From positions 83,125,850-83,189,849 of the forward strand of contig CM060307.1 in assembly GCA_030674185.1 (NCBI GenBank): 64,000 nucleotides of DNA, in the 5' to 3' direction. A program made the translations under genes and the position numbers. Position 1 is the first letter of the stretch, and each line of letters begins with the position of its first letter. Below are positions 1 through 12,429 of this stretch, piece by piece. Source of the stretch: Monoplex corrugatus. Taxonomy: Eukaryota; Mollusca; Gastropoda; Littorinimorpha; Ranellidae. Below the pieces are notes generated by a model. That model had not been told where the DNA came from. It did no database searches and was given only the letters and a program-made list of their open reading frames with translations.

Positions 1-204
1 TTGAGCGAATGGTAATTTAGTTAGCTGTTGAAACCGGACTTAGAGCGAATGGTAATTTACTTAGTTGTATAAACTGGATTTACAGCGAATAGTATTCTAT
101 TTAGCTGTAGAAACTAGACTTAGAGCAAATGGTAATTTACTTAGCTGTAGAAACTGGACTTAGAGCGAGCTGTAGAAATTGGACTTAGAGCGAATGGTAA
201 TTCA

Positions 205-212
<8 letters not shown>
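1..212. repeat. 40-bp tandem repeat, about 5 copies
   Basis: Units starting with agcgaatggtaattta recur at about positions 4, 44, 84, 124 and 188, giving a 40-bp period; the fifth unit is internally shortened. The array runs off the left edge of the window. No coding potential is seen. Confidence 0.85.
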
Positions 213-1135
<923 letters not shown>

Positions 1136-1459
1136 GTACGGAGTGCCCTCATCTTTTTTGTTTTCTTTTCTTTTTTTACTCAAATTCTCGACAAATATTT
1201 CTTCTGAAACAACCAACCACTGAGAGAAAACCAAAACATCAAACTTGGTGAAAATCCATCCACAAACATCCGAAAAATCTTTTGCTGACATCTTTTGTTC
1301 ACTGACAAACAGACAGACTGACACATATCCCTCGTAAACTACAGAAGGGAAAAAAAATTACCAATGGCCTCAATGGAAAGTCACAATCAGTCAAAATTAC
1401 AACCGATGGAACTTCGGAACATTAGATTCAGCGCCGTTAGAAGAGGCAGGGCTTGCAGA

Positions 1460-2200
1460 AGAGGGTGGCAATTCCGTTAGCTGTAGACTAATCGCCTAGT
1501 CCGCCAAGGTGGTTTCGGGAATCAATAATAAAGCCCAGTACTTGGCCCCTTTGCCAGCCCCCCACCCCCACCCCCCTAGTTTGCGCCCCCACTGGGTGGG
1601 CAGACCGAAATGCTTGGAAGCGATACTCCAGCACAAGACTGGACAGTCAACACAGGCATTCTGATTACTCTCGATATACTGCCAGCCTCCTTGGCCCTTG
1701 CCACTTGACTATCGAGTAAGGGTCAAAAGGACCTCCACCATGTTGCGTGGCTGAATACGATTCATCATGGTAACTGCCCGCGTCCATATCCTGTCCATCC
1801 AATACCTTTGAAACAGAACACTTTGAAGGGGTGATAAATGGGAACCTCATTTAGTGTGCTTTACCCCAAAAATACGAGTCAGTGGGTGATTTTGTGTGCC
1901 TTATCGACTGAAAAGAGTTTCATTGCTGAAAAATAGTTTTTGCATTTCGAGTCTGAAGCTACAGTTTTGAGCTTTAGTGAATAGAATCACCTAAAACAGA
2001 GCAAACAATAATCGTTTTGTCTCCTTCCTGTGCCTTGTAAATCAATAAATAATTGAACAAACAAACGAAGCAATATTTTATCTAAATCCTCATATATAAA
2101 TTAACGAAAAATACCACCAGAATTACAAATATCGTCACTGTTATCGTAGGCTCTTGTGCGCCGTCAAAAATAGTGAGAGTAGTAAATCTTATCACTTTCG
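1460..2200. repeat. Diverged tandem duplication, copy 2
   Basis: Second copy of the 205-1,135 block in the same orientation, lacking the long (GT)n tract. Both copies end with a conserved stretch containing gtcaaaaata near 1,105 and 2,165. No gene is supported. Confidence 0.7.
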
Positions 2201-2295
2201 CTGGGCTATGCTCTCTAGTCTGGTCTCAACATCTTAACAATTAACGTTTTGCTCAAATACACAGAACACAAGTAAACGTGTGAAATCAAACACCG

Positions 2296-2296
<1 letters not shown>

Positions 2297-2372
<76 letters not shown>

Positions 2373-2400
2373 CTCTCCTCTCTCTCTCTCTCTCTCTCCT
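2297..2400 (+). repeat. (CT)n microsatellite
   Basis: Roughly 100 bp of nearly pure (CT)n with two single-base phase breaks near 2,368-2,380. Confidence 0.97.
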
Positions 2401-2828
2401 GTTTCTCATTTATGTACAGTCTCCAAAGCTTCATGTGTGTTTCAAAAAGTGACGATTGATGATGATGATAATGGCTGTGTTGGCATGCGATCTTATGATG
2501 ATCTACGAGACGTTGAACAGTTCACCAATGCTTCCTGTCATACCCAGGCAATAACCACGCTCGAGAATGCCGACATCTGCGGTATTGGTCGATCAACTCA
2601 CAGAACACTCCACCATAGCTCTCTCTCTCCCCCAACCTCCAAACACACAAACCAGTACGGTGTATGATCTTTATGACTGCTCTGTGGTAGACAAGAATTC
2701 TCTTCTGAGTAACCCTCTCGCTAACAAACACAGTGCTTACTTTATGGAAAAGTGTTGCAGCTGATCTAATAAGGATTTGAATACCGACCCCATACCTTCT
2801 TACCTGCGATAGTAACTTATTAAGTGGA

Positions 2829-3144
2829 GTGGTGAGGCCTGGTGAATAAAGCAGCCCGTCTAACCTGCGAGGAAGCTGGGTTCGATTCCTGGGACAGAGA
2901 TCCCCCCACCCCCACCCCAATCTTCCATATTCATAAAACATTGAGTGGCGTAGTCTGGGTGATAGTCTTCCAAATGAGACGATAAGCCAAAACGAGATGC
3001 AGTGTATATGGCATGCAATTCGCACACATTAAAAAGTCCACAACAATAAGGAGCTGTCCTCAGCAACATTCTGTGAGGGACAAATGCTACTCTCAGAGGC
3101 AGAGAAAGGCATATGCACGCACGAAAAAAAAAAAAAAAAAAAAA
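2829..3144 (+). mobile_element. tRNA-headed SINE with poly(A) tail
   Basis: The left end carries a tRNA-like head with a good RNA polymerase III B box, gggttcgattcctggg, at about 2,878-2,893, and a plausible A-box region around 2,838-2,850. The body that follows (gtctgggtgatagtc, gatgagacgataa-like sequence, then a region near cattctgtgagggac) resembles a SINE type I recall from gastropod genomes. It ends in a 21-base A run at 3,124-3,144. The order of head, tRNA-unrelated body and A tail is the usual SINE layout. The element is non-coding and would depend on a LINE for mobility. The exact 5' boundary and target duplication are not resolved. Confidence 0.7.
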
Positions 3145-3269
3145 AGCAAAAAGCAAAACAAAACAAAGCAAAACAAAAAACAAGTGGCGCTGCACTGCAG
3201 CGACGCGCACTACTCGTTCGAAGGAGCCCGAATTTCGCAGAGTAAATCTACTAAGACAAAATGACAAAA

Positions 3270-4020
3270 AGTACTCAATACCAAAATCATGTTTTGGTCT
3301 CTGTGCACAAACTTCACGCAGAACATGGCACTTATCTGGCCGCTGCTGCCAATCTACTCACCCATGTCTAAGTCTTTCTCTCTCCCCCCCCCCCTCCCCC
3401 GCGCTCTCCCCATACGCGTTTTTTTCCCATTTCCTTCCTCTCCACATTTTTAAAAAAATCGTTTTATACGTAAATAACCAACATCTCTGTACAATGGACA
3501 AGCACTAACTTAAAAATGACTGTTTTTGCGGTAGTCACCAGCTTTGCATCCCTTTATCAATGCATGAGACACATATTTTCAGCTAGAGCGACACCTGAAA
3601 TGAACCACATGCGTTAGCTTCCGCGAAATCGACAATAAATCAAATGGTTTCTGACGGTTACTATTCATAATACTTTGGGGAGTAACTCAACTCTAAAAAA
3701 AAATAATAAAATAAAAGTAATAATAATAATAAACAGCGTTTGCAAATCTGCAGCTGGCCCAGACCCCGATTGTTTCAAACGATAAATATTCAAAGAAAGC
3801 TACAAATATCAATCATTCTTCTCTATATTAGCCCACGCCTGAAGAAACAAGATTTCAGGATTGCCAATAGTATCTGAGGAACCCATTTATATGTTAGATA
3901 GCAGCTCAAGATCTTGCCGGCGTATAGGGCTTATTATATGCAGGCTTAGGGCATTTGCCCTCTATAGTTTGAATCTTTTTTTTTTTTTCTTTTCAAACAA
4001 TGAAAAGGCATTTGCCGTAA
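3270..4020. other. Unassigned sequence
   Basis: Apart from a C-rich run near 3,390 and a short (AAT)n near 3,710 I see no gene, RNA or recognisable element here. Confidence 0.5.
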
Positions 4021-4202
4021 TAGTATAAATGAACTTCGCAAATATGGTGACGTCGACTTCAGGAAAGTGATCGAATCTTCATAGTATAAATGGAACTTCG
4101 CAAATATGGTGACGTCGACTTCAGGAAAGTGATCGAATCTTCATAGTATAAATGAACTTCGCAATATGGTGACGTCGACTTCAGAAAGTGATCGAATCTT
4201 CA
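4021..4202. repeat. 61-bp tandem repeat, 3 copies
   Basis: Three nearly identical units containing ggtgacgtcgacttcagg begin at about 4,021, 4,082 and 4,144. They differ only by single-base indels, so the amplification is recent. Confidence 0.92.
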
Positions 4203-4553
4203 AGATTTTGCACTGCAATCCTATAAAGATTCAGCAATAATATAACAATTAACATTCACCATAACAAGAAACAGTTAATGTGGTCCGAAAGGCTCTCTCT
4301 CTCCTTGTTTATCATTCTGCAGTGAGAGTGCATTTCTCTTTGTATCGGAGTGTGTATCACAGCTCATATTTCATTACACATTTGCAAACAATCAAAAGTA
4401 ATGTTATAGCAATGTGAAAGTAGAAATTATTCGTCGTTCACCTTTTCAGAACGACGGAAAGGGGAGAACTCGCAGGCACAGAATTTGACTGAAACAACTA
4501 AACAACATTCCCATAGCAACATTAGAATTATTGTGCGCTTGAGCACGCGTGCA

Positions 4554-4920
<367 letters not shown>

Positions 4921-5859
4921 GATCCACGAAAGAAGGAGTGGTGGGGAAATAAAGGAACCAAACGAAACATATAACAATAGTGAAACAATGAACCAGGAGG
5001 CAAGGAGGATGGGGGGAGGAGAGGGGGCGGAGGATAGCACGTGAAAAGAGACTGGGAAGCAAGAGGGAGGAAACAAGTGATGGGGAGACCTGCCCCAACC
5101 AGCGCAATCCGACACCAGCAGCCGGACCGACGAGATGGAAGACTAAGAGACACCGCTGACAGGTCAGGGTCGGGGAAAGGCCACGCGCTTCCCAAAGGGA
5201 GACTACTTCACCCCGGGGCCACGGAAGTATCAAAGACAGCAGGTACATCAATCACCTCACCCACAACCTTCTGAGCTTTCTGGGAGGGATCCTTCAGTAA
5301 CCAATGCGATATGTATCGCTGATAGTACCGTACGAGAAGAAAATTGGGAACCACTATCTGAGAGAAGGGACTCAATGCTCCTCGCTTTTTTTTTTTCTTT
5401 TCTTTTTTTCCACACTTAGTACCAAAGCATGCTTCAGGAAAGTTTCAGACTTTTAACTGCTTAGTTCTCTAACATTCGCGCATACCTCCGGAACAGTTTC
5501 AAAGTTCCTACGCTATCGTGAACCTATCCGCTAAGTACAACGCACTTTAAAACCTCACTTTCATACTGAGATTCGTTTTTGAAGTACCTTCATCGCAGTT
5601 CTGTCTGGAAATTCGGTACCTGTAAGTTAATTCCACAACGTTCAACGTACACGTTTGCATGAATTCTGGAAACATGGTTTACTAATTTTGCATGAATTCT
5701 GGAAACTTGATTTATTATTTTACATACACAGAAATATTTCTTTTGTGTGTTTTTTTTTTTCCGGTTACCCGGTAGACAATGCAGAAAGTATCTCAGAAAC
5801 AACGTTTTTAAATACGACAACAAATCAAATTCGAAATAAAAGTTTCTTTAGTGGCGTGT

Positions 5860-5865
5860 GAGTGT

Positions 5866-5956
<91 letters not shown>

Positions 5957-6132
5957 CTGCGTGCGTGCGTGCGTGCGTGTGTGTGTGTGTGTGCGCGCGT
6001 GCGTGCGTGCGTGCGTGCGTGCGTGAGTGTGTGTGTGCGTGTGTATGTGTGAGTTTCTGTGTGTATGCGTACGTATGTGTGTGTATGTGTTTGCTTTGAT
6101 TTGTTTGGTTGTTCGTGTGTGTGTGTTTGTCA
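5860..6132 (+). repeat. (GT)n with (GCGT)n core
   Basis: About 270 bp of (GT)n interrupted by long (GCGT)n tracts at 5,927-5,978 and 5,995-6,025. Alternating purine-pyrimidine DNA of this kind can adopt Z-form (general knowledge). Confidence 0.96.
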
Positions 6133-6164
6133 CCACGGGTAAATTTTATGAAATCCGTACAGTT

Positions 6165-7008
6165 CTCTATGGGGAGAACAGGTGGTCAGAGTGATCGCCA
6201 TCCATTCACTTTAAACTAAATTCGGACGGCTCTCTCCGGAAAGGCGTATCGCCACAGTACAGCGCCACCCATTTATTTTCATGCAAATTCGGTCTCCTCT
6301 CTCCAGGAAAGCATGTCACCACAGAACAGCGCTACACGTTTATTTTCATGTAAATTCGGGCAGCTCTCTCCAGGAATGCATGTTACCACAGAACAAAGCT
6401 ACACGTTTATTTTCATGTAATTTCGGGCTGTTCTCTCCAGGAATGCATGTTACCACAGAACAAAGCTACACGTTTATTTTCATGTAAATTCGGGCAGCTC
6501 TCTCCAGGAATGCATGTTACCACAGAACAAAGCTACACGTTTATTTTCATGTAAATTCGGGCTGTTCTCTCCAGGAATGCATGTTACCACAGAACAAAGC
6601 TACACGTTTATTTTCATGTAAATTCGGGCAGCTCTCTCCAGGAAAGCATGTCACCACAGAACAGCGCTACACGTTTATTTTCATGTAAATTCGGGCAGCT
6701 CTCTCCAGGAATGCATGTTACCACAGAACAAAGCTACACGTTATTTTCATGTAAATTCGGGCAGCTCTCTCCAGGAATGCATGTTACCACAGAACAAAGC
6801 TACACGTTTATTTTCATGTAAATTCGGGCTGCTCTCTCCAGGAAACTGTGTCGCCACGGTACAGCACCACCCATTTAGTTTCATGTAAATTCGGACTGCT
6901 CTCTCCAGGAAGTGTCGCCACAGCAGAGCGCCACCTGTTTGTTTTCATGTAAATTCGGGCTGTTCTCTCCAGGAAAATGTGTCGCCACAGTCCAGCGTCA
7001 CCCATTTT
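6165..7008. repeat. 67-bp minisatellite, about 12 copies
   Basis: Units containing tttcatgtaaattcgggc and ctctctccaggaatgcatg recur every 67 bp (for example at 6,301, 6,368, 6,435 and 6,502). The outer units at both ends are the most diverged and the inner units nearly identical, as expected for unequal exchange. There is no durable open frame. Confidence 0.93.
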
Positions 7009-7482
7009 TGTCTCCTTGCGGTTTTACTTTTTTTTTTTTTCTTTTTTTTTTCTTTTTACCTTTGAGTGTCCTTTGTTACAGAATTTTGCCCGAGACAACT
7101 ACTTCATTGCCGTGAGTTCTTTAACGTGCAAGAAGAGCATGCTGCTACGGGACCTCAGTTATTCGTCTTAATCAGAAGACTAGTAACCAGACCACCACTC
7201 AAGATCTTAGTTGGGGTGGGTGGGTGGGGGTGTTAATCACTTATCCAACTGTGGATGCAACCTAAAACTTCTGTACTTTGAGAGATGTTAGTCCGGGGCA
7301 TGGCCCTCGTGGACGGCTGGGCTGAAAGCAGCACCAACTGAACTGAACGGAATCTCCTGAATAAAGTGGGCCACCACTCTACTTTATTGTACAGAAAATG
7401 GGATTACAGGGGTGTATGCTATTATATCCCTTGTCCACTGCGTGACAACAATACGCTCTCCTCTTCTCACCTGAAGCTTTAA

Positions 7483-7651
7483 CCTTTTGACTCCCGCACC
7501 CTATCCACCAACAGCAAAAACTTAACCCTTTGACTACCTCATCCTACAGGAAGTTGGTGGATAGTGTGAGGGAATCAAAGGGTTAACTTTTTGTTTTGTT
7601 AACATGGTTGACAATGCACGATGCTGGTGGACAGGGTGCGGGGGTCAAGGG
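7483..7651. mobile_element. TTAA-flanked palindromic MITE, copy 1
   Basis: The element starts CCTTTTGACTCCC and ends in the complement of that terminus, and is flanked on both sides by TTAA (7,479-7,482 and 7,652-7,655). Inside lies a second palindrome (arms near 7,528-7,550 and 7,552-7,592) that is also bounded by TTAA. TTAA target duplication plus CCC...GGG ends is the signature of piggyBac-type transposons. There is no ORF, so it would need a transposase supplied elsewhere. Confidence 0.75.
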
Positions 7652-7742
7652 TTAAATAATAAAGTACCGCTTTACAATAGACTTATTTCCCCCTCTCCCC
7701 ACCAACATATACACACATCTCTCTCCTTCCGCCCCTTCCACC

Positions 7743-7759
7743 TCTCTCTCTCTCTCTCC

Positions 7760-7797
<38 letters not shown>

Positions 7798-7812
7798 ACA
7801 TACACACACACA

Positions 7813-7863
<51 letters not shown>

Positions 7864-7895
7864 CCTCCCTCTCCCTTCTCACTCTCTCTCAGCAA
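7743..7895. repeat. (CT)n/(AC)n microsatellite
   Basis: (CT)n interrupted by a short (AC)n at 7,800-7,815, then (CT)n to about 7,862 and a C/T-rich end. Confidence 0.95.
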
Positions 7896-8259
7896 GACTT
7901 GATTACACAGACCTGTCATACGAGGAATCCGATAACGTCCCATTATGTTTTTGAAGAGTGGATTGACCGAGGCTTCAACTACACAACGGACCGAAATCCT
8001 CTGTGCTGGGGATTAACCTCATAACTAGTTAGTTGCAGCTCTGCTATTTGCCCTCACGCTCTCAACCCAATAACCCTACACTCCGAACATTCTGTGGTCT
8101 CCAGGAGACTAAAAATAAGCATAACTACTACGAACGACGAACGGCGGAACGGTCGTGCTGGCTACGCGAAATGAATGGGATGATGGCTCGTGGGTTACCT
8201 GCCAGAATGGCAAATCAAAAAAAAAAAAAAAAAAAGTGGTAGGGGGGGGGGGGGTGTAG

Positions 8260-8900
8260 GGGGAATCAGACATACCACTCTGTCACGATTGCTCGAACTA
8301 TTGTGATTGAAAATCCAAAACAAGTGCGACTGCCCGCGCCCAAGCAAACAGGAACCAGAAGAACAAGCAAACCAAAGCAAGCGCGTATTCAACACTGGTC
8401 CCTTTTTATCCACTGGACGAGGCGGAGGGAAGTTTTTAGTCCTGTTTTTATTATCCGTTGTTTGGTGTTGTTTGTGGTCTGTTTGTGACCGTGCATTCGC
8501 GCTTGACAAAGGCCGGTTGGCCGAAAATTTGCGCTTGTCTTGTCTTGTTGTGTTGAATACGCGCTTGCTTTGGTTTGCTTGTTCTTCTGGTTCTTTTTTT
8601 TAATTTTTTTTTTTTGTGATTGGTTAATTAAATGTAAAAAATCAGGTATACTACTCTGGTACGAATGCTCGAACTATTGTGACTGGTTACTAAAGTGTAA
8701 AAAATCAGATATATAACTCTGGCACGAATGTTTGAAGTACCGGTATTGTGATTGGTTATTAAAGCGTAAAAAATCAGATATATACCACTCTGGCACGAAT
8801 GTTCGAACTATTATGATCGGTTACTAAAGCGTAAAAAATCAAATACACCACTCTGGCACTAATGCTCGATCTATTGTGACTGGTTACTAAAGTGTAAGAT
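8260..8900. repeat. ~65-bp tandem repeat, 5 copies, split by an insertion
   Basis: Units containing cactctggcacgaatg, cgaactattgtga and gtaaaaaatcag occur near 8,262, 8,640, 8,700, 8,770 and 8,835. The first is split by the SINE-like element at 8,310-8,613. The intact neighbours show what the uninterrupted unit looked like. Confidence 0.85.
8310..8613. mobile_element. SINE-like inverted-repeat element, copy 1
   Basis: The insertion is flanked by a 9-bp direct repeat, ttgtgattg (8,301-8,309 and 8,614-8,622), and neighbouring tandem units supply the empty site. The left end reads atccaaaacaagtgcgac and the right end is a T-rich tract (8,593-8,613). Internally there is a perfect 43-bp inverted repeat, 8,353-8,395 against 8,550-8,592, separated by about 154 nt. 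A small hairpin (ggcc-ggtt-ggcc) flanked by ttgacaa and gaaaa lies near 8,504-8,530. A relative at 35,586-35,849 shares both ends. Orientation is uncertain because the homopolymer is poly(T) on this strand and the end opposite is only weakly A-rich. I do not recognise the family. Confidence 0.75.
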
Positions 8901-8939
8901 GGCATACTGATCAGTATGATTTAGTATACATGGCACACA

Positions 8940-9185
8940 TAAGCACGTACGCACGCACGCATACAAAACACACACGTACACGCACCACACACACACACAC
9001 ACACACGGGTATAGCCATATCTGACATCGAACATAAGTCTCTTCAATCAATTTTTTGTGTGTGTGCAATCTTTCCCTTTCAATAAACAAGGAAATAAAAG
9101 AGAGGTGGGAGGAGAGAGAGGGGGAGAGACAGACAGACAGACAGCCAAGAGACACAGAGAAAGACAGAGAGAGAGAGACAGAGAG
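8940..9185. repeat. (AC)n and (GA)/(CAGA)n tracts
   Basis: (AC)n at about 8,965-9,006, then a short spacer, then (GA)n and (CAGA)n at 9,105-9,186. Confidence 0.85.
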
Positions 9186-9279
9186 ATTTTTTTTTTTCTA
9201 TCGAGCGGAGAGTCGTTTTATCTCTGCTCTACGTACACCTGTCTGAGGAGACATGCCAGCAAAAGATCTATCAGCTCTC

Positions 9280-9820
9280 TATAAACAGACTTTACCACAT
9301 TTGTGCAATAAATTCCAGCCGAAACTACAGCTGCCATCACACAAGAGTAATTAAATGGGCATTTTCCGTTTAATCAAAAAGGGACATTTCTTCGAAAAAG
9401 ATATCTTTTGCTTGTTAGTCAACAGATTTCTACAAAGTTTGGATTGCCCATCAATGTTATAAAAGAATTTCAACTAATAATTTGCAAATTTCGAGGAGTT
9501 ACTAAATTCAGTATCATGCAAACTATCAACAGACTTTTCTCTTCTCGAACTGTGTAGGACTGGAAAAGAAGGTACAAGCTAGCTGTAATAATAGATCACG
9601 TTTCAGTCTTAAAACTTGCAGCTCTTCTTCATCTTAATATTTGTCATAAATACATTTTTACACATCAAGACTATAATTATCAGCCCAGACACGACGGATC
9701 AACTTTCAAGCTAATAATCTATTATGAAGAATGCACACACAGACATGAGACTAACTCTCCTGACGACATGAGGATGTAACCGATATCTGGGTAGACGTCT
9801 CATAATAACGCTGGTTTTCT
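9280..9820. other. Unassigned sequence
   Basis: AT-rich sequence of ordinary complexity. I see no ORF with protein-like composition and no recognised repeat. Confidence 0.45.
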
Positions 9821-9821
9821 G

Positions 9822-10368
9822 GTTATTGTTATTGTTGTTTAAAGCCCAACCAACTGCGTAGAGCCATATCAGAGCTATAACCGCTTCAGAGCATACAAAA
9901 CTTCAACGGGAAAAAAGAGAACAGAAAATTAAGTGCACATATCAATGCATTCGCACACATAATCTGAGAACATGCCCCTGGCGCTGACAACTTCATCCAA
10001 TTTATCGCACAGGGGATTTAAAAAACACACCGGAATACAAATTTAAACGTAACTAGGGACACTAAAACATATATAAAAACGGGCTTAAATCGCATAAAAT
10101 TGCTTCCGCACATCTCACCTTCAAAGAGCCAAAATGCACTTAATACATCCACTCAATTATCAGTCCCAATCGAAAATATGTAAGACTTTATCGAACACAT
10201 ACAGGAGAATGGACCAGCAAGGCAGAAAATGATAGGTAGAAATGATAGAAAGCAAAGGAGGAAGAAAGAAACAAAGAGAGTGATAGGAAAGAGGAAATTT
10301 CCAGCACAAAATTTCCAGAAGGTGGGGGATATTGTTTATACTGAAAGAGCTCCCGACATCCCCACGGG
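9822..10368 (-). mobile_element. Family B retroposon, copy 1
   Basis: A ~550-bp repeat present at least seven times in this window. Read on the minus strand it starts near the gtgggg at 10,366, contains a tataaaca/tataaata motif, and ends ctgcgtagagcc (as complement) followed by a simple (CAATAA)n-type tail at 9,822-9,840. A 3' simple-repeat tail suggests a LINE-mobilised non-autonomous element. No RNA polymerase III boxes or ORF are visible, so it could also be the 3' remnant of a longer LINE. Confidence 0.7.
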
Positions 10369-11064
10369 GGTAGGTTTTCTGGTTATCTTCCGTGTTAATC
10401 CTGTTGAAAAAACGAAAAAACAGAAATTTCCTATGGTCTGGCCATTCTGTTTTTATTGTTTTTGACGGGGTTGGACAAAAAACACGCTTGCAGCGGCCTG
10501 TGCGTAGGTTTTCATCAAATACTCGATTAAAATTTCTTTTCTTAAATACGAGAAAGGTTTTACATTTCCAAGACATTACACAAGAATCGAAACACAAATA
10601 CGGCAACAACAAAAAATCGCCTCCACCATCAACAAGAATTAAAATAAAAGCCAACAACAACAAACAAATACATTCAACAACAACAAACAAACACAAACAA
10701 CAAAGAAACAGCAGAGAAGAGTGCATACGACCGAAACCCAAGAACTCCCCAACAATGCCTGTAATGTAAACTTACCAGCACAGCTTTGTTGTTCATTCTG
10801 CGTTTATGTTCATTCAAGATCAGAAGAAATGTGATCAGTGTTGTTCTGTTAAGCCCACGAGGTATTACTCTTATCTGCTGAATCAGAATGTCACCCGTCT
10901 GTGCTGTATAATTTTTTTTAAAAAAGCAACTGGCATTTCTGTACAAACGCAAGGTAATCAAATTGGTGAAAGGAAAAGCAGCGACTTTATGACTGCTGAA
11001 CTGTATTGCCAAAAAAAAAAAAAAGAAGCCAACGAGTGATTGACTAAACAAAGCCCACAACGTA

Positions 11065-11637
11065 ACATTATCATTATTATCATTATCATTATCACTATTC
11101 TTGTTCAAAGCCCAGCCGACAGCGCAGAGCTATGATCATCGCAAAATGTACATAACACCTGAATGACCCTGAAAAAAAAAAAAAAAAAAAAAAAAAGGAA
11201 AAGAAAATGTATTACAGGTATCACTGCACTGGCGCACATAATCTCCAGGCGTTGACGATTCCGTTGAATTTATTACCTTTTTTCTTTTTCTAACTTGCCT
11301 GAATCTAAAGGTAAATACGACTAAGGACACTAAAACACGTATTAAAACAGGCACACTTACCTGAAACTGCTTCTGCTCATCACATTTCCTACGTTAGAGC
11401 CACAAATCCAGTTAATAATACTTGTACCCAATTATCAATCGTAATAGAATGCATGTCAAACTTTATAGAACACATATACAGGTGAGTGGACCAGTAATGC
11501 AGAAAATGACAGGAAGAGACGACAGAAAGCAAAGGAGCAGGGCAGAAACAAAGAGAGTGACACAGAAGAGGAAAGATTTCAAGCACAGAATTTCCAGGTA
11601 TGGATACTATGCTGAAAGCGCCTCCGGCATCCCAACA
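11065..11637 (-). mobile_element. Family B retroposon, copy 2
   Basis: Same family as the copy at 9.8 kb: shares aaagcccagccgac, gcgttgac, the tgacagga-type tract and ttccaggtatgga. The tail side (11,065-11,100) is (ATTATC)n-like. A poly(A) run at 11,172-11,196 interrupts it. Confidence 0.7.
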
Positions 11638-11775
11638 GAGAAATCCCAACACAACAAAGGAGAGATCAAATCATATCAAAAGAAAGAGAACATTATTCCC
11701 TGAACAAGCACATATACCCAAAGACCGTGGCGAGAGATCATGTCGTATCGGAAAAAAAAAAAAAAAAAACTAAAC

Positions 11776-12060
11776 AGGCATTTGACTCCTGCATCCTCTC
11801 CTTCAGCCTCCAGCTTTGTCAACCATGCTAGCAAAGAAAAAAACTTAACACTCTGACTCCCTCACTCTATCCACCAGTTTCCTGGCAAAAACTTAACTCT
11901 CTGACTCCCTCACCCTATCCACCAGTTTCCTGGCAAAAACTTAACCCTCTGACTCCCTCACCCTATCCACCCGCTTCCTGCAGGAAGCCGGTGGATAGGG
12001 CGAGAGAGTCAGATGGTGAAGATTTTGCAGCTGGTGTATAGGGTTACGGGAGTCAAAGGG
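11776..12060. mobile_element. TTAA-type palindromic MITE, copy 2, left arm triplicated
   Basis: The right end is clean: gtcaaaggg followed by TTAA at 12,061-12,064. The left terminus is decayed. The inner left arm (ctgactccctcaccctatcc and neighbours) is repeated three times in tandem between about 11,848 and 11,985, each time preceded by aaaacttaac. Confidence 0.7.
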
Positions 12061-12344
12061 TTAATACGCAAAGATTGTGGCAAGAGATCCGTTGCAAAGA
12101 ATTTGCTATCCTCGTAGTATGGAGTTCGTTTCAAGACGGATTTGCTGCACTCGGTTGACTGATTGATTTTTTTTTTTTGATTGGGCTCAGTTTTTACGTC
12201 GACACCCACCTCAGGTGATATGGCCGACGGGAATAAAAATCCCAGAAAAGAGGGGGGAAGTGGGACTTATCCTATACTGACACCGCCAGAACAACAATGA
12301 TGTTAAGACGGGACAGTGAGAAGGCCAGTTTTAATGTGCGCACC

Positions 12345-12412
12345 CCAGGATTCGAATCCACAACCATTAGCATGTGAATCCGACGCTCAACCAACTGAGC
12401 TACTGAGGCCCG
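12345..12412 (-). other. Decayed tRNA-like sequence (SINE head or tRNA pseudogene)
   Basis: On the minus strand the sequence reads gtagctcagttggttgagc (a near-perfect tRNA D arm with A box), followed after about 25 nt by ggattcgaatcc (B-box-like). The anticodon arm does not form a standard 5-bp stem with a 7-nt loop and the T stem has mismatches, so a working tRNA is unlikely. What follows on the minus strand is not recognised. Confidence 0.6.
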
Positions 12413-12429
12413 CGATTGTTGCACTCGGA

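Noticed and set aside
10160..10741. 193-codon minus-strand ORF
   Set aside because: It runs across family B and the (CAACAA)-rich DNA beside it. The frame is Phe/Leu/Cys-rich, is not kept in other family B copies, and has no recognisable domain.
12345..12412. Functional tRNA gene
   Set aside because: The D arm is excellent, but the anticodon stem does not pair and the T stem has mismatches. It is more likely a SINE head or pseudogene.
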